A stretch of 64,000 bases of DNA from Areca catechu. Taxonomy: Eukaryota > Streptophyta > Magnoliopsida > Arecales > Arecaceae. The stretch covers positions 186,001-250,000 of the forward strand of contig JAHSVC010000034.1 of the NCBI GenBank assembly GCA_021397845.1, written 5' to 3'. The position numbers and the translations under genes were made by a program. Positions 22,440 to 32,915 of the stretch are shown here, piece by piece (the stretch's first letter is position 1; each line of letters starts with the position of its first letter). The notes under the pieces were generated by a model. The model searched no databases, was not told the origin of the DNA, and saw only the letters and a list, made by a program, of their open reading frames with translations.

Positions 22440-23546
22440 CGTGCCATAGTTTTGAACCTACCATCTTCTGATGCGGTTCCCCACTAAGAATGGCATCGAA
22501 GAAGTGAAAGGAGACCAACTAGTCGCCAGACAATGTTTGATGATACAAGACAAATAATCTATCAACTCCATGACATTGGAACAACTGGACCCGAGAGATC
22601 AGCTGGAAGAATGTGGAGAACTTGTGAAAAAAATTATTTCCGTACCACTGGCCGAAGACGACCTGACGAAAGTTGTGCGATTGGAAGTCTGCTCGACAAA
22701 GAAATGGAGGCAAGGTTGACCTACTTTCTATGGAGCAACGTCGATGTCTTCGCCTAGTTGGCTTTAGATATGCCCAGAATTCCAGTCGAAGTAATCACTC
22801 TCTACTGAAAGTCACCCCTGATCACAAGCCTGTCCGATAGAAGAAAAGGAATTTCACTCTAGAAAGATAGAAGGTGATCGACGAAGAGGTAAATAAAACT
22901 TCTTAAAGCCGAATTCATAAAGGAAATACACTATCTCAACTGGTTAGCCAATGTCGTAATGGTTAAGAAAGCTAACAGCAAATGAAGAATCCGCATCGAT
23001 TATACTAATCTTAATAAGGTTTGCTCGAAAGATAGCTTTCCTTTATCAAAGATAGACCAACTGGTCAACGCCATCACTGGTCATCAGCTATTGAGTTTCA
23101 TGGATGCTTTCTTTGGATACAACCAGATAAGAACGGATCCCGACGATGAAGAGAAGATAGCATTCATAACGAAGAAGGGGCTCTACTGCTATAAAGTAAT
23201 GCCATTCATGAGATTGAAGAATATCGAGGCAACCTTTTAAAGGTTGATAACAAGTGTTCGAAAAGTAACTTGGGAAGAACATGGAGGTGTATGTCAATGA
23301 TATGATCGTAAAGAGCCTCCAAAAAGCCAATCACATCAGAGATCTAGAAGAATCCTTTGATACCCTACGACATCATCGAATGAAGCTAAATCTGACCAAG
23401 TGCACCTTTGGAGTGACTTCTAAAAAATTCGTAGGATTCCTCATCACCAAACGAGGGATAGAGGCAAATCCAAAGAAGATCTTAGCCATCCGAAGTATGA
23501 GACATCCTTCCAGTAAGAAAGAAGTGCAACAATTGCGACCTAGCTA
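22440..23546 (+). pseudogene. T2 protease end, linker and reverse transcriptase
   Basis: YHLLMRFPTKNGIEEVKGDQ near 22460-22520 closes the protease started before P1. A linker with LDMPRIP (22764 on) precedes RT. RT readings include HYLNWLANVVMVKKANSK, then QLLSFMDAFFGYNQI near 23090 and KLNLTKCTFGVTSKKFVGF near 23390. The catalytic box is YVND at 23290-23301, so one of the two catalytic Asp residues is Asn. The reading ends at VQQL where S1 is inserted. Confidence 0.85.
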
Positions 23547-24914
23547 AAGCAACCCAAGAGGAGGGGTGAATTGGGTTTTAAAAAACTTTTGAATGAATTA
23601 AAACTAGGTACTAGTATGTTTCCAAAGTGTTTGTGTGCTCAACAATAGTTTATAGCGGAAGTAATAAAGTAGATGCAGAAAGAGTAACAAGCAATCACAA
23701 ACATAAAAATTTATAGTGGTTCGGTATATCCTAAGACACCTACATCTACTTCCCAAGCTTTTCTTGGAAATTTCACTATAATCCAACCTTGATTATAGCA
23801 GATTAGTTTTCTGGGCTCACTAATCAAAATCCTTTATTTTTTACTCAAGGCTAACCAAAAACCTAGTTGGTTTTTCACTCTAGGCTCACCAACAACCTTG
23901 TTGGTTTTCACATAGGGCTAACCTACAACCTTAATACTAGTTTCAATCCCTCTGAAAGTAGTAACAACAAAATAACTCAAGTATAATATAAGAATAAATA
24001 AGCTTTTTTAAAAACTAATAAACTCGATGAGCTCTTGAATGTGGTTGAAAAGCTTTGTCTTCAAGTTGTTGAAGCCTCAATCAATGCTTGAAGATGTGGA
24101 CTTGGAAGCTTTTTCTGAATTCAGTGTGCTTGAAGGCTCAAATCTCTCAAAGTATAGAATGCTTGAAGGTTTTCAATGAATGCTCTCATTAGTTCTTCAA
24201 AGAATTCATCCCTCTTGTTTTGGTGGTTTTTAATGCCTTTATAATCCCTAAAAATCTAATATAGCCATTGGAGAGGAGAGACTAGCCGTCATACATGAAA
24301 TGAAAAAGTTCTACACTTCAAAAACTAGCGTTACTATGTTATCCGATCCACAAGTGTTGATATTTCAGACCATAAGTCGACACTTGAGTCAACACTAGGT
24401 CAAGTATGTCTTTTGAATCTCTCTAGATTGCACTGGTGCATCGACACTTCTTTTGGCGAGTCGACACTTCATCTCCATGAGTCGACATTTGAACAAACTC
24501 CTAAAATCAGTATATTCTGTATCCTGTTTGGTCTCAAGCCTTGAGTTAACACATGAGTCGACACTTGAGTCGACACTTGGCTATTCATGAGTTGACACTT
24601 CTGCGTGCCAGCTGAAACTTTTTCTGCATATCAGCTCAAGCCTCTATAAGTCGATACTTGACTGAAATAGAGCTGAAACTTGTCCAAACTGAAATTCTAA
24701 GCTCTTCAAAGTTTTTCTCATGTTCCAAAGTCGATGTAACTTGAAAATCCATTAACTTAAGTGACTTCTTCAACTAACTGATTTGTGTTTTGATCTTTCA
24801 ACACACTCTAACTTTAATGAGTATCTAAATCTGATAAACATACTTTTAACATACTATTAGTACTCATATATTTAAGTATTTTGTTATTCATTAAAATCAA
24901 GATATGAGTCAACA
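23547..24914 (-). repeat. S1: solo LTR related to the P1 family
   Basis: A single ~1.37-kb LTR sits between RT and RNase H of T2. It shares with P1 the near-start phrase gcaacccaagagg and gaattgggtttt, the body plan (aggctcacc-type phrases), tcgacact motifs, and the end gagtcaaca. No second LTR or interior is present. The usual tgttg start is missing and no target copy is visible on the left, so the left end is eroded. Confidence 0.75.
24340..24660. repeat. Degenerate tcgacact motif array in S1
   Basis: About ten sites of agtcgacactt or variants (agtgttgatattt, agttgacactt, agtcgatactt) lie in this stretch, the same position as in P1. The palindrome is mostly lost, leaving only right half-sites. 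Confidence 0.65.
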
Positions 24915-24916
24915 AA

Positions 24917-26160
24917 TGACTGAAAGAATTACTTTTTTAAGCTGATTCATTTTTCGATCGGTAGAAAGATGTCTACCATTCTTCAAAGCCCTCCACCAAA
25001 CCAGAAGTTTCGAGTAGTCAGAAGAGTGCTGACTCGCCTTCGAAGAATTAAAGAAGTATTTGGAGAGTCCTCCTCTACTTTCCAAACCTCAAGAAGGTGA
25101 AACTCTATACTTATACCTTTCTACTTCAGACGAAGAGTCAGCTCAGTACTTGTCAGAAAAGGAGCCAACAACCTACAAAAGCCGATCTACTATATACTAG
25201 CAAGGTTTGCATGAAGCTGAAATAAGGTATCCTAGAATATAGAAGATCATATATTCACTAGTGATTGCAGCAAAATGCTTGCATCCCTACTTTCAATCCC
25301 ATGCCATTGTAGTGTTGACAGACCAGCCCTTGAAAGCCATCCTCCAATGCTTGATACCTTAGGAAAAATAGCCAAATGGACCGTCAGCTAGGCAAATTCA
25401 ACATCACATTCCAACCCAGATCGGTAATAAAGGTGCAGGTACAAGCTGACTTCCTAGCCGAATGTACGTGGGGCCAAGAAAATAGTCAACGAAGGATCGA
25501 AGATGAGGTTGTCACCATAAAAGATTTAGAATCCATGTGGGCACTTCACGTGATGGATGGAGCTCAACTTTACTGGATGTGGAGTCAGACTTATATTGGC
25601 CGACTCTAATGAGCAGACCATGGAATACGCCCTTCATTTTTTCTTTCAAGCTTCAAACAACCAAACGGAATATAAAGCCCTCTTTGCAAGACTTAAAATC
25701 ACCAAGAAATTAAGGATTCGAAAGATTAAAGTCTTCTCAGATTCTTAATTAGTGGTGAACTAAGTGAAAGGCGAATTTGAAGCTCGAGACCATACTATGG
25801 CCAGGTACTTGGAAAATTGTGAGATCTTCTGTCTTGACTGGAATTCTTTGAAATAGCCTATGTGCCGTAGACTGAAAACTATCAGCCGATGCCCTTTCTT
25901 GACTTGCAACCACTACTTTGAAATCCCTTGGTCGGACCTACATAGAGTACCTGGAAGATCTAAGTATATCGAAAAAGACTTCAGAGGTGCACCAAATCGA
26001 GAATGAGCCCTGTTGGATGGACCCTATTCTTAAATTTCTGAATGAAGGTGTGTTGCCTGAAGACAAGACCAATGCTAAGAAAACCATTGGATGGCTTCAC
26101 AATATGTTATCCTGGACAGAGCATTATATAAAAGGTCCTTCATACAACCCTTATTAAATG
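24917..26160 (+). pseudogene. T2 RNase H and start of integrase
   Basis: After S1 the reading resumes as TERITFF-like text and AL-HQTRS, the RT tail. QLGKFNITFQPRSVIKVQ and ADFLAECT (25379-25470) mark the RNase H entry of Tat elements. The first catalytic segment (LHVDGASN-like) is degraded at 25560-25600, while NNQTEYKALFARLK near 25657-25700 keeps the catalytic Glu region. An open 79-codon piece at 25918-26157 leads to integrase. Confidence 0.75.
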
Positions 26161-27239
26161 CTTAAGGCCGTTGGATGCTGAATACGCCCTAAGAGAAGTG
26201 CATGAAGGTATGTGGAGACCATTTGGGAGGTAGATCGTTAACCTATAAGATAATTTGCCAAGATTATTATTGGCCAACCATCTAAAAGATGCAGCTGACT
26301 ATGTCCAAAGATGTGACCAATGTCAAAGATACTCTAATATCCAAAGATGCCTTGCAAGCTAACTGACTCAACTAATAGCCCCATGGCCCTTTGCTCAATG
26401 GGGAATGAATATCCTCGATCCATTTTCTCCAGTCTCAAGATAATGAAAGTTCCTCATCGTAGCCATCGACTACTTCATTAAATGGGTCGAAGCTGAACCC
26501 CTAGCTCACATAACTGAAGGGAAGGTCAAAAACTTTGTCAGGAATGCCATTATCTTCCGATTCGGAATTCCTCATGCCATCATCATCAACAATAAAAGAT
26601 AATTTGATAATCCTAAGTTCAAAGACTTCTGCACCCAATATCATATTATCCATAGGCTAACTTCTGTTGGCCATCCTCAATCCAATGGAGAAGCTAAAGT
26701 AACCAATAGGATGATTCTCCATGGTCTGAAGACCAGGCTGAACGATGCCAAGGGGCTCTGGAAGGAAGAATTAAACTCAATTCTTTGGGCATACCAGACG
26801 ACCCCCAGAACAGCTACTGGGGAATCTCCATTCAACTTGGCCTACAGCACCGAAGTGGTTCTCCTAGTGGAAGTTACTTTACAATCCCTAAGGATTGAGC
26901 ACTTCAAAGAACCTGAAAATTTGAAGTGCCGTAGAGCGATTTAGATCTACTCCTAAGTATCAGAATTCAAGATCAGATGAAGATGGCTACATATCGACAA
27001 AAGATCGTCAATATTATAACTCCAAGGTAAAGGAGCAAGCCTTCCGACCCGAAGATCTGGTATTGCGGAGGTCTGAAGTATCCAGGCCAATGGAACAAAG
27101 CAAATTCTCTCCTAACTTGGAGGGACCTTACCGGATTAGAGAAGTTATACGCTTAGGAGCTTATCGGTTGGAAACTCTGGATGGTTCCTTATTACCTTGG
27201 CCCTGGAATGTAGAAAACCTTTGTAAGTACTATCAATAA
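26161..27239 (+). pseudogene. T2 integrase
   Basis: The zinc-binding region is partly kept (LREVHEG near 26185, CDQCQRYSNIQ near 26312). The core has WGMNILDPF with the first Asp as Asn, IIINNKR with the second Asp as Asn, and HPQSNGEAKVTNRM (26672 on) with the Glu kept. WAYQTTPRTATGESPFNLAY in an open 77-codon piece (26711-26944) is the conserved core end. The frame closes as NLCKYYQ with TAA at 27237-27239, the family-typical end. T4 ends in the same words. Confidence 0.85.
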
Positions 27240-27369
27240 AAAATCTTTCTTTGAATGGCCTCACGAAGTGTCCAAGAAAAGATGGGCCTTACCATCCTAC
27301 CTTATTAAGGCCCACTAAAGCCTAAGATGGGCCCATTGAAGCCCAATGGATCCATTAAGATCTAAAAGG

Positions 27370-27705
27370 CAAGCTTGACCAGCCTACCTTATTATCAAAG
27401 AAATACACAAAGGCCGCTTAATCAGCCTACCCTAATAGTAAATTCGATGAGTATAGGGGTGGACTTGACCAGCCTACCTTATTATCAAAGAAATGCACAA
27501 GGGCAGCTTAATCAGCCTACCCTAACGATAAATCCAATGAGTGTAGGGGTGGGCCTGACCAGCCTACCTTATTATCAAAGAAATGCATAAGGGTGGCTTA
27601 ATCAGCTTACCCTAACGATAAAACCGATAAGTGCAGGGACGGGCCTGATCAGCCTACCTTATTATCAAAAAGATAAAAGTGGGCTTAATTAGCCTACCTT
27701 ACCTA
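27370..27705 (+). repeat. 90-bp tandem repeat after T2 integrase
   Basis: Four units start with ttgaccagcctaccttatta at about 27374, 27464, 27554 and 27644. Units are a multiple of three, so a 30-residue repeated reading is open for 71 codons, but nothing suggests a protein. It sits in the same place as the arrays of T1 and T4 but is unrelated to them. Confidence 0.85.
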
Positions 27706-28672
27706 TATATAACCAACAGTGTGCGAATGAACCTAACTTGCCTATGGAATCAGCGAGATCCGACTCCTCAGTCTATGATGAAGACAAGCTAAATTGGAGT
27801 TAGTGAAGAACCATGACTTTCTCAGGAAATTGTCCTGATTCATCATCTATCATACTGATCGATCCATACTTAGAAAAATTTTGAAGAATGGTTATCAGGC
27901 AAAGAAAAAATTTCATTCATTTAGAATTTTTACACACTTCTGAAAGGAAGTCAATCTACATGGACAAAGAAAGAAAAAAGAAACATGTGTACATCAAGAT
28001 TATTTTTTGGCCGAACCAGAAGTCGGAGCAGGGATGGCTACCTCTTGGAAAGTTACTTCATCAATTGAAGGAGCTGGCATCTCTTCAGCTAGTTTTTATG
28101 CTCCCTCTTCCTCACTCACCTCGTCTTTAGCAACGATAAAGGAAGAAACATCAAGATTGGGATACAATTTCTTGACTTCCTTCAAGCAATCTTGGAAGCC
28201 AATATTATAGCTCTCCACCCCCGCTTCATGTATTTCATCATCGAAAACCTTGGACTTCTTATACTTCTTGATGGCATGAAGGGCCTTTTGGATGGCCAAT
28301 TCTGCCCTCTGCTCAGCCGATTCCACCCTTTGCTCAAGGGTAGTGACCTTCTTCTTTAGTTCAGCCTTTTGAGCCATGGCCTCGTCATAGTTGCGGAGGT
28401 TATCTCTTATTAGCGCTTCGACCAAATGCAACTTCTTTCTTCTCTTTTTAAAGTCTGCTAGGAGTTTGGTCATTTGAACATGAGCCATCTGCAAGTCTTT
28501 CTCCAATGTAAGATTCACAGAGTGGTTGATTCAGTTTCTGCTCCATGGCTGCTCGAAGTTCTTCGGCCACCTCTCTCTTAGCTTTAGCCAACGCCAACTG
28601 ATCCTGAAGACTTTTGTTAAGGTCGGCGAATCCACAAATGCTCTCCTCTGTTAGAGAAATTTCATGGATGAA

Positions 28673-28749
28673 CTACCAAGAAGAACAGTGACAAGTTAGC
28701 AGCCACAAAGATTTGTGAAAGAAAATCTCGAAGAAGATTTAACACATAC
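28673..28749 (-). other. Predicted intron 2 of T2 antisense copy 1
   Basis: 77 bp, minus strand, donor TAG/GTATGT and acceptor TTGGTAG/TT. Corresponding introns of 78 bp (copy 2) and 72 bp (T4) follow the same YPEIL / YPNILR / YHDLMR words. Confidence 0.6.
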
Positions 28750-29283
28750 CTATAGTATTTCTGGATAAATGGAAGTAAAAATGTCCCCCAATCGATGCTT
28801 TTTCGTCGTCTCCCAATCCTTCAAGAGAATGTTGGCCTTTAGCAGGGTCTTGGACAATCGAGGATTGTCGAGGCCAACATCAGCAGGATGTATAGTAATG
28901 CTCCTAGAGCCCTTTCCTTCGTCAACTAATGGTTCTGCTTTGGCTTGCGGCTCGGGTGCTGTCTCAATCATAGTATCCTTACCCTTATCCTTCTGGCTGG
29001 GCTCCTTGGATGGCACAGGGGTGGACGGCGTCATCAATTGCTCAGCGGATGTGTGCAGATGCTTTGATGAAGGATCCACCAATACTTTCTTTGAAGAACG
29101 TTCCTATGGAGGAACGTTATCCTCATCTGAAGTAGACTCCATGACTATGGAGTATCATCCCCAACAAAACCTTTGGAGAAGGGTCCTCTTAATGCCCTTG
29201 TTGTGATCACCTTAAAGGTTCTATAGCCACCCTCCTCTTGATGGCCTGCTGGAGCCTTCCAACATTTGGCTTCATCTTGGAGC

Positions 29284-29406
29284 CTGCAAAGAGAAAGGAG
29301 AATCAAGCTTTGTTAAGTTAAGAAGGAATGAAAAATCTGCAGGAGGGGAGAACCAGGGCAAAAGGCTACTCGATAAGCAAAGATGCTAATGGCATAAAGT
29401 ACTCAC
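29284..29406 (-). other. Predicted intron 1 of T2 antisense copy 1
   Basis: 123 bp, minus strand, donor GGG/GTGAGT, acceptor CTCTTTGCAG. The acceptor lies 9 bases before the MKP start of exon 2, as in the other copies; the donor side is not homologous because exon 1 is gone. Confidence 0.5.
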
Positions 29407-29425
29407 CCCTTGGGGACAAAGACCT

Positions 29426-29434
29426 CTTATATAG
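29426..29434 (-). promoter_or_regulatory. TATA box of T2 antisense copy 1
   Basis: Minus strand CTTCTATATAAGAGG. Copy 2 has CTTCTATATAAAGGG at the matching place. An ACGTGGC box lies 35 bases upstream (29469-29475), also shared with copy 2. Confidence 0.6.
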
Positions 29435-29476
29435 AAGGTGCCAACAGCCTTGAGCATCCATTGATTGAGCCACGTG

Positions 29477-30240
29477 TATACACTTCAGACGATGAGAGTC
29501 GAGTCGAGGCAACACTTCAGTTCGTGGGAAGGTAGTTAGGAAAAATAAAGGACCATGACTAATTCGATTTTGGAGCTACACAACTTTAGTAACTCCAATC
29601 AAGACAACCCACGATCTGAATAATAACTTCCCTACCAACAAAAATGTGATATCTGGCAAAGACGGTATGCTCCACTAATGATGGACCAAAATAATCGACA
29701 GAAGTCAAGGTTTGTCATTTTTGAAAAATATCCCTTTTTATCTCTTCATTAAAGAAGCCCTTTTTTTCCCTATATATAAAAAAAAATAAAGGAAAAAAAG
29801 GGGCGAAAAAAAAGGTGAATAAAAGTAATTTCTCTGTATATAGCTGAGCTACTGCCGAAGGCCCACTACATGGAGGCCGGCCATAATATTAGAGTCGATC
29901 AACACTCTAAGGCCGATTGACACATAATGGCAGATCACCTATCATATTGGTATTCTTACTGAAAGGCATCCGATGACTCCATACTTAGTGAAATTTCTCT
30001 CTGGATGGAAATCATCATACGTCCGACGACTACATACTTAGAAAAATTTTTCACAAAATGGGAGTTTTATATCTGAAGACTTTATACTTGAAAAAGCTCT
30101 TTCAGAAAAAAGTGATACAGTGACACGACTTGGAAGGAAAATATACTTTTCATTCATATCAAAAGGGTACATCTACAATTTATCTTTGTTACAAAAATAA
30201 AAAAAGGAAAAGCTACAAAGAGTTAGTTGTTTATTAGGAC
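29477..30240 (-). other. Spacer between the two antisense gene copies of T2
   Basis: No coding frame. It has A-rich tracts near 29760-29830 and, at 29975-30100, three spaced variants of catacttagaaaaattt; the same phrase occurs downstream of copy 1 at 27863-27882. This shared 3' flank supports duplication of the whole gene unit. Confidence 0.55.
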
Positions 30241-30890
30241 GACATCCAGATCATGTGGACGGAACCTTCTTCGGCCATATTTGGAGCCCTAGGTCAGCCA
30301 CAACTGGGACCTCTTCTGGTTGTCTCGATACTTCTTGGCTATGGTTGGGACCTCTTCTGGTTATCCCAAAACTCCTTCGGCTTCAACTTGAGGTTTGGGT
30401 TCTTCTTCGACCTCATACAGGTGAATGCTTGAGAGGTCTAACTCTGGGTAGAGCTGAGAACCTCCTTGATGCCATCGTTGAAGCCTAGTGTAGCTGACCA
30501 CCCAAGGCTCCGTCGGTTCATCCTGGAATTTCAAAAACTTCTTAAAGTCTTCAACAGCCCTGACAACTTGCTCCCTCAGAGCTTCAGATTCCTTGGCCAC
30601 TTCTTTGACATTCTTCTAGCTCTCCTTGGTTGATGCTCCAAGGAGTGAATCCTTTTCTTTTTCTCCTAAGCTTTGCCTCTTGCTCAGATATCTTCAGCTG
30701 AGCCTTCTCAACTTAGCTTTCAAATCCTAAACATCGGCAATGCTTTGGTTTAGCTTCTCTTCCATGGTCGCTTTCAGTTCTTCGGCCACCTTCTTTTCGG
30801 CTTCGCCATCTGAAACTCTTTCTGGATGCCTTGACTAAGGTTGGCAAACTCTGAGATACCTTCCTCCATCAGGGTTACATCATGAATCAG

Positions 30891-30968
30891 CTATACCAAG
30901 CAACAGAGGGGGAAGATTAGTCATGTTGGCTATAATCATAAAGAAATAAATAAGAGAAGAACACTTAC
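30891..30968 (-). other. Predicted intron 2 of T2 antisense copy 2
   Basis: 78 bp, minus strand, donor AGA/GTAAGTG and acceptor TTGGTATAG/CT, with an AT-rich body. Position matches the intron of copy 1 and T4. Confidence 0.65.
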
Positions 30969-31455
30969 TCTCAATATGTTTGGGTATACTAAATCAGCCA
31001 CCTTGTCAAGGCAGCGATTCTTCGTGAGCCCCCAGTCTCTTGGGAGGAGTGTGGCCTTCAGTAGCTTCCATGTCAATTCAGGATTCTCTAAGCCCCGTGC
31101 ATCTGAAAAAATTGCAAAATCCACTTCATACTCCTTATCGGGGGGAGTATCTCTTCCTAACCCCTCTTCAACTTGAGGAGCCTTGCCCTTATCTTAGGGG
31201 TGGGTCGTGTTGGTGGGACATCGATGACGGGCACAGGATTTGGATGCCCTGGAGTTCGAGAGGGAGTCGAGCCCCTTTGGTGGAGCTCCGATGGAGGTAC
31301 ATCATCATCCTCCGAAGGCATCCTCATCGAGGTACGTCTTGAGGCCTCTTCAGCCCGAGCCTTCTTTCGAATCTCTACCCCATCTTGAGGGGCCGGTTCG
31401 GACCTCTTTCGGGCTACCTGGTGAAGTTTTTCAAAGTCTGGCTTCATCTTCCCAC

Positions 31456-31537
31456 CTGCAAGCAGAAGAAACTAAAAAGATCAACTAACGAAATGTACAA
31501 GAAACAAAGTGGAATAAAAACTAACTATCAACTATAC
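31456..31537 (-). other. Predicted intron 1 of T2 antisense copy 2
   Basis: 82 bp, minus strand, donor TTAG/GTATAG, T-rich tract and acceptor TCTGCTTGCAG/GTGGG, 6 bases before the MKP of exon 2. T4 has an 86-bp counterpart. Confidence 0.65.
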
Positions 31538-32413
31538 CTAACGATGGAAACTCGCTGATGTGAGCAAGGTGAAGGTTTCACTCTTCTAGCAATTCTTTGT
31601 CAAAGGAACTTCAGACCCAAACAAATATCGCAGTCTGTTTGGTCAACCCTAAAACTTTCTTGCCCGTATTGTTATCCAATCGGGGTTCCCTCCACTCCGT
31701 ATTAAAGCCCTATGTCTGAGAAGAGAAGACGAAGAAGAAGCAAGGTTTTCACCCATGGATGGCACTAGGCATACCCTTAATCAATCTTCGACCAAGACGA
31801 GGGCCGATAACCCACCACCCCTGGCCATGAAAATCCTTCTTCAATATGAAGAAGGATGTGAATAAAAAAGTCCTAGGCTCTATATTCAGGATATCACAAA
31901 GAACAAAAAATCGTAGATGGTCGTATGCTATTTGGAGTTGGATGCATAGGGACTACATGATACATATTGAAAATCTTAGAAAAAAAGGGATGTAAAGAAA
32001 ACGAAGACCAGCTTCAGGTGGTCATCGTATACTGAGATGGCACTAGAAGGAGGACGGTTCACCCTTTCATCGGGTGAGGATGTATCAAAGGGAGACTCTC
32101 CGAAATATGGTGATGCTATCTAAAAATAAGCTATTTTAGAAAAGGACAAAGAACGGGGAATAGATTCCAGTCTAGACTCAGTGTTACTCTTTCTGGAAGG
32201 GCCTGAGACACCAGAAGACTCACCCCCCCTCTCTACTGGCCAAAATCCCGCTAACGGTAGGGACCTTTAAAGACCTAACCATGATAAAAAGGAGGAAGGA
32301 GGTTTCTACCTGTAGTGGAAGAAGAAAACCTGAGGAGGAGGAGGTTTGGAATGATCAAAGGAGAAGAGAAATTTTGATGAAGGCGAAGAAATTCATTCCG
32401 TAAGGCAAATGCC

Positions 32414-32423
32414 CTTTATATAG
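32414..32423 (-). promoter_or_regulatory. TATA box of T2 antisense copy 2
   Basis: Minus strand CTATATAAAG, 132 bases upstream of the ATG. ACGTGGC lies 55 bases further upstream (32479-32485). The TATA is 493 bases from the start of the 3' LTR; in T4 the distance is 447. Confidence 0.65.
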
Positions 32424-32903
32424 AAGACAACAATAATTCAGATGATCTCCTTGAAAGAATGGAAATGCCTCCGATCGTGCCACGTATAAGCGGCGTCGAT
32501 CGTGGGTACGAAGTCCTAAGGAATGCTAGCTAATTGACTGGAGAAAAACCAACCTGTCAGTCGGGATCCACGAGAAGACAACCAACAACCGGGACAACAT
32601 TTCCACAAGATATTGGATGGCTGTGATGATGCCACACCAATTGATCCTCGCCTAAGACAAAGAGCCCACTAAAAATATCATAATGAGAAAGATAGGCACA
32701 ACTCTCCAGCCTGCTCCACTTCTTCAAGGACCAACAAAAATTCGACACTGTTCAAGACACGATGCTCGAAACAGGAAAATAGTTATTGTGATCAGCTGGA
32801 GTGAAGATTCATCGTTATCAGCTATCTTTCCTTCCACCAAAAAATGACAAAAAAATATTAATACTCCCATTTTTCCAAAGCAATAAACAGATTTGAAATT
32901 GTA

Positions 32904-32915
32904 AGTGGGGGCAAC
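32904..32915 (+). promoter_or_regulatory. T2 polypurine tract
   Basis: aagtgggggcaac directly precedes tgttatgataaaac, taken as the LTR start. T4 has agcagggggcaac at the equivalent place (minus strand). Confidence 0.75.

Larger units (their letters stand above)
28096..29434 (-). pseudogene. T2 antisense gene, copy 1 (exon 1 lost)
   Basis: Proposed structure on the minus strand: TATA at 29434-29426, a short leader, intron 29406-29284 (GTGAGT...TTTGCAG), exon 2 29283-28750 beginning MKPNVGRLQQAIKRR, intron 28749-28673 (GTATGT...TTGGTAG), exon 3 28672-28096. The last 140 codons (28518-28096) are open and strongly coiled-coil (KKKVTTLEQRVESAEQRAEL), ending in FQDCLKEVKKLYPNLDVSS. The same order occurs in copy 2 and in T4, but here the Transposase_28-like exon 1 is missing. 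Function unknown. Introns are inferred, not shown by transcripts. Confidence 0.65.
30361..32282 (-). pseudogene. T2 antisense gene, copy 2 (Transposase_28-like)
   Basis: Proposed minus-strand gene: ATG at 32282-32280, exon 1 to 31538, intron 31537-31456, exon 2 31455-30969, intron 30968-30891, exon 3 30890-30361. Exon 1 carries the Transposase_28-like ('putative gypsy type transposon') domain: LKAGLRFPLHPFF after a shift near 32040, then IEPRTFLF and GWKPCFFFV near 31740. Exon 2 begins MKPDFEKLHQ with a charged, proline-rich middle and ends DWGLTKNRCLDKVADLVYP. Exon 3 is Lys/Glu-rich coiled coil ending LYPELDLSSIHL. The gene lies opposite to gag-pol, within 640 bp of the 3' LTR. Stops and shifts show decay. 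Function unknown. Confidence 0.7.

Noticed and set aside
28769..29206. 145-codon plus-strand ORF in the T2 3' region
   Set aside because: It is the shadow of exon 2 of the minus-strand antisense gene, whose structure is supported by two other copies.
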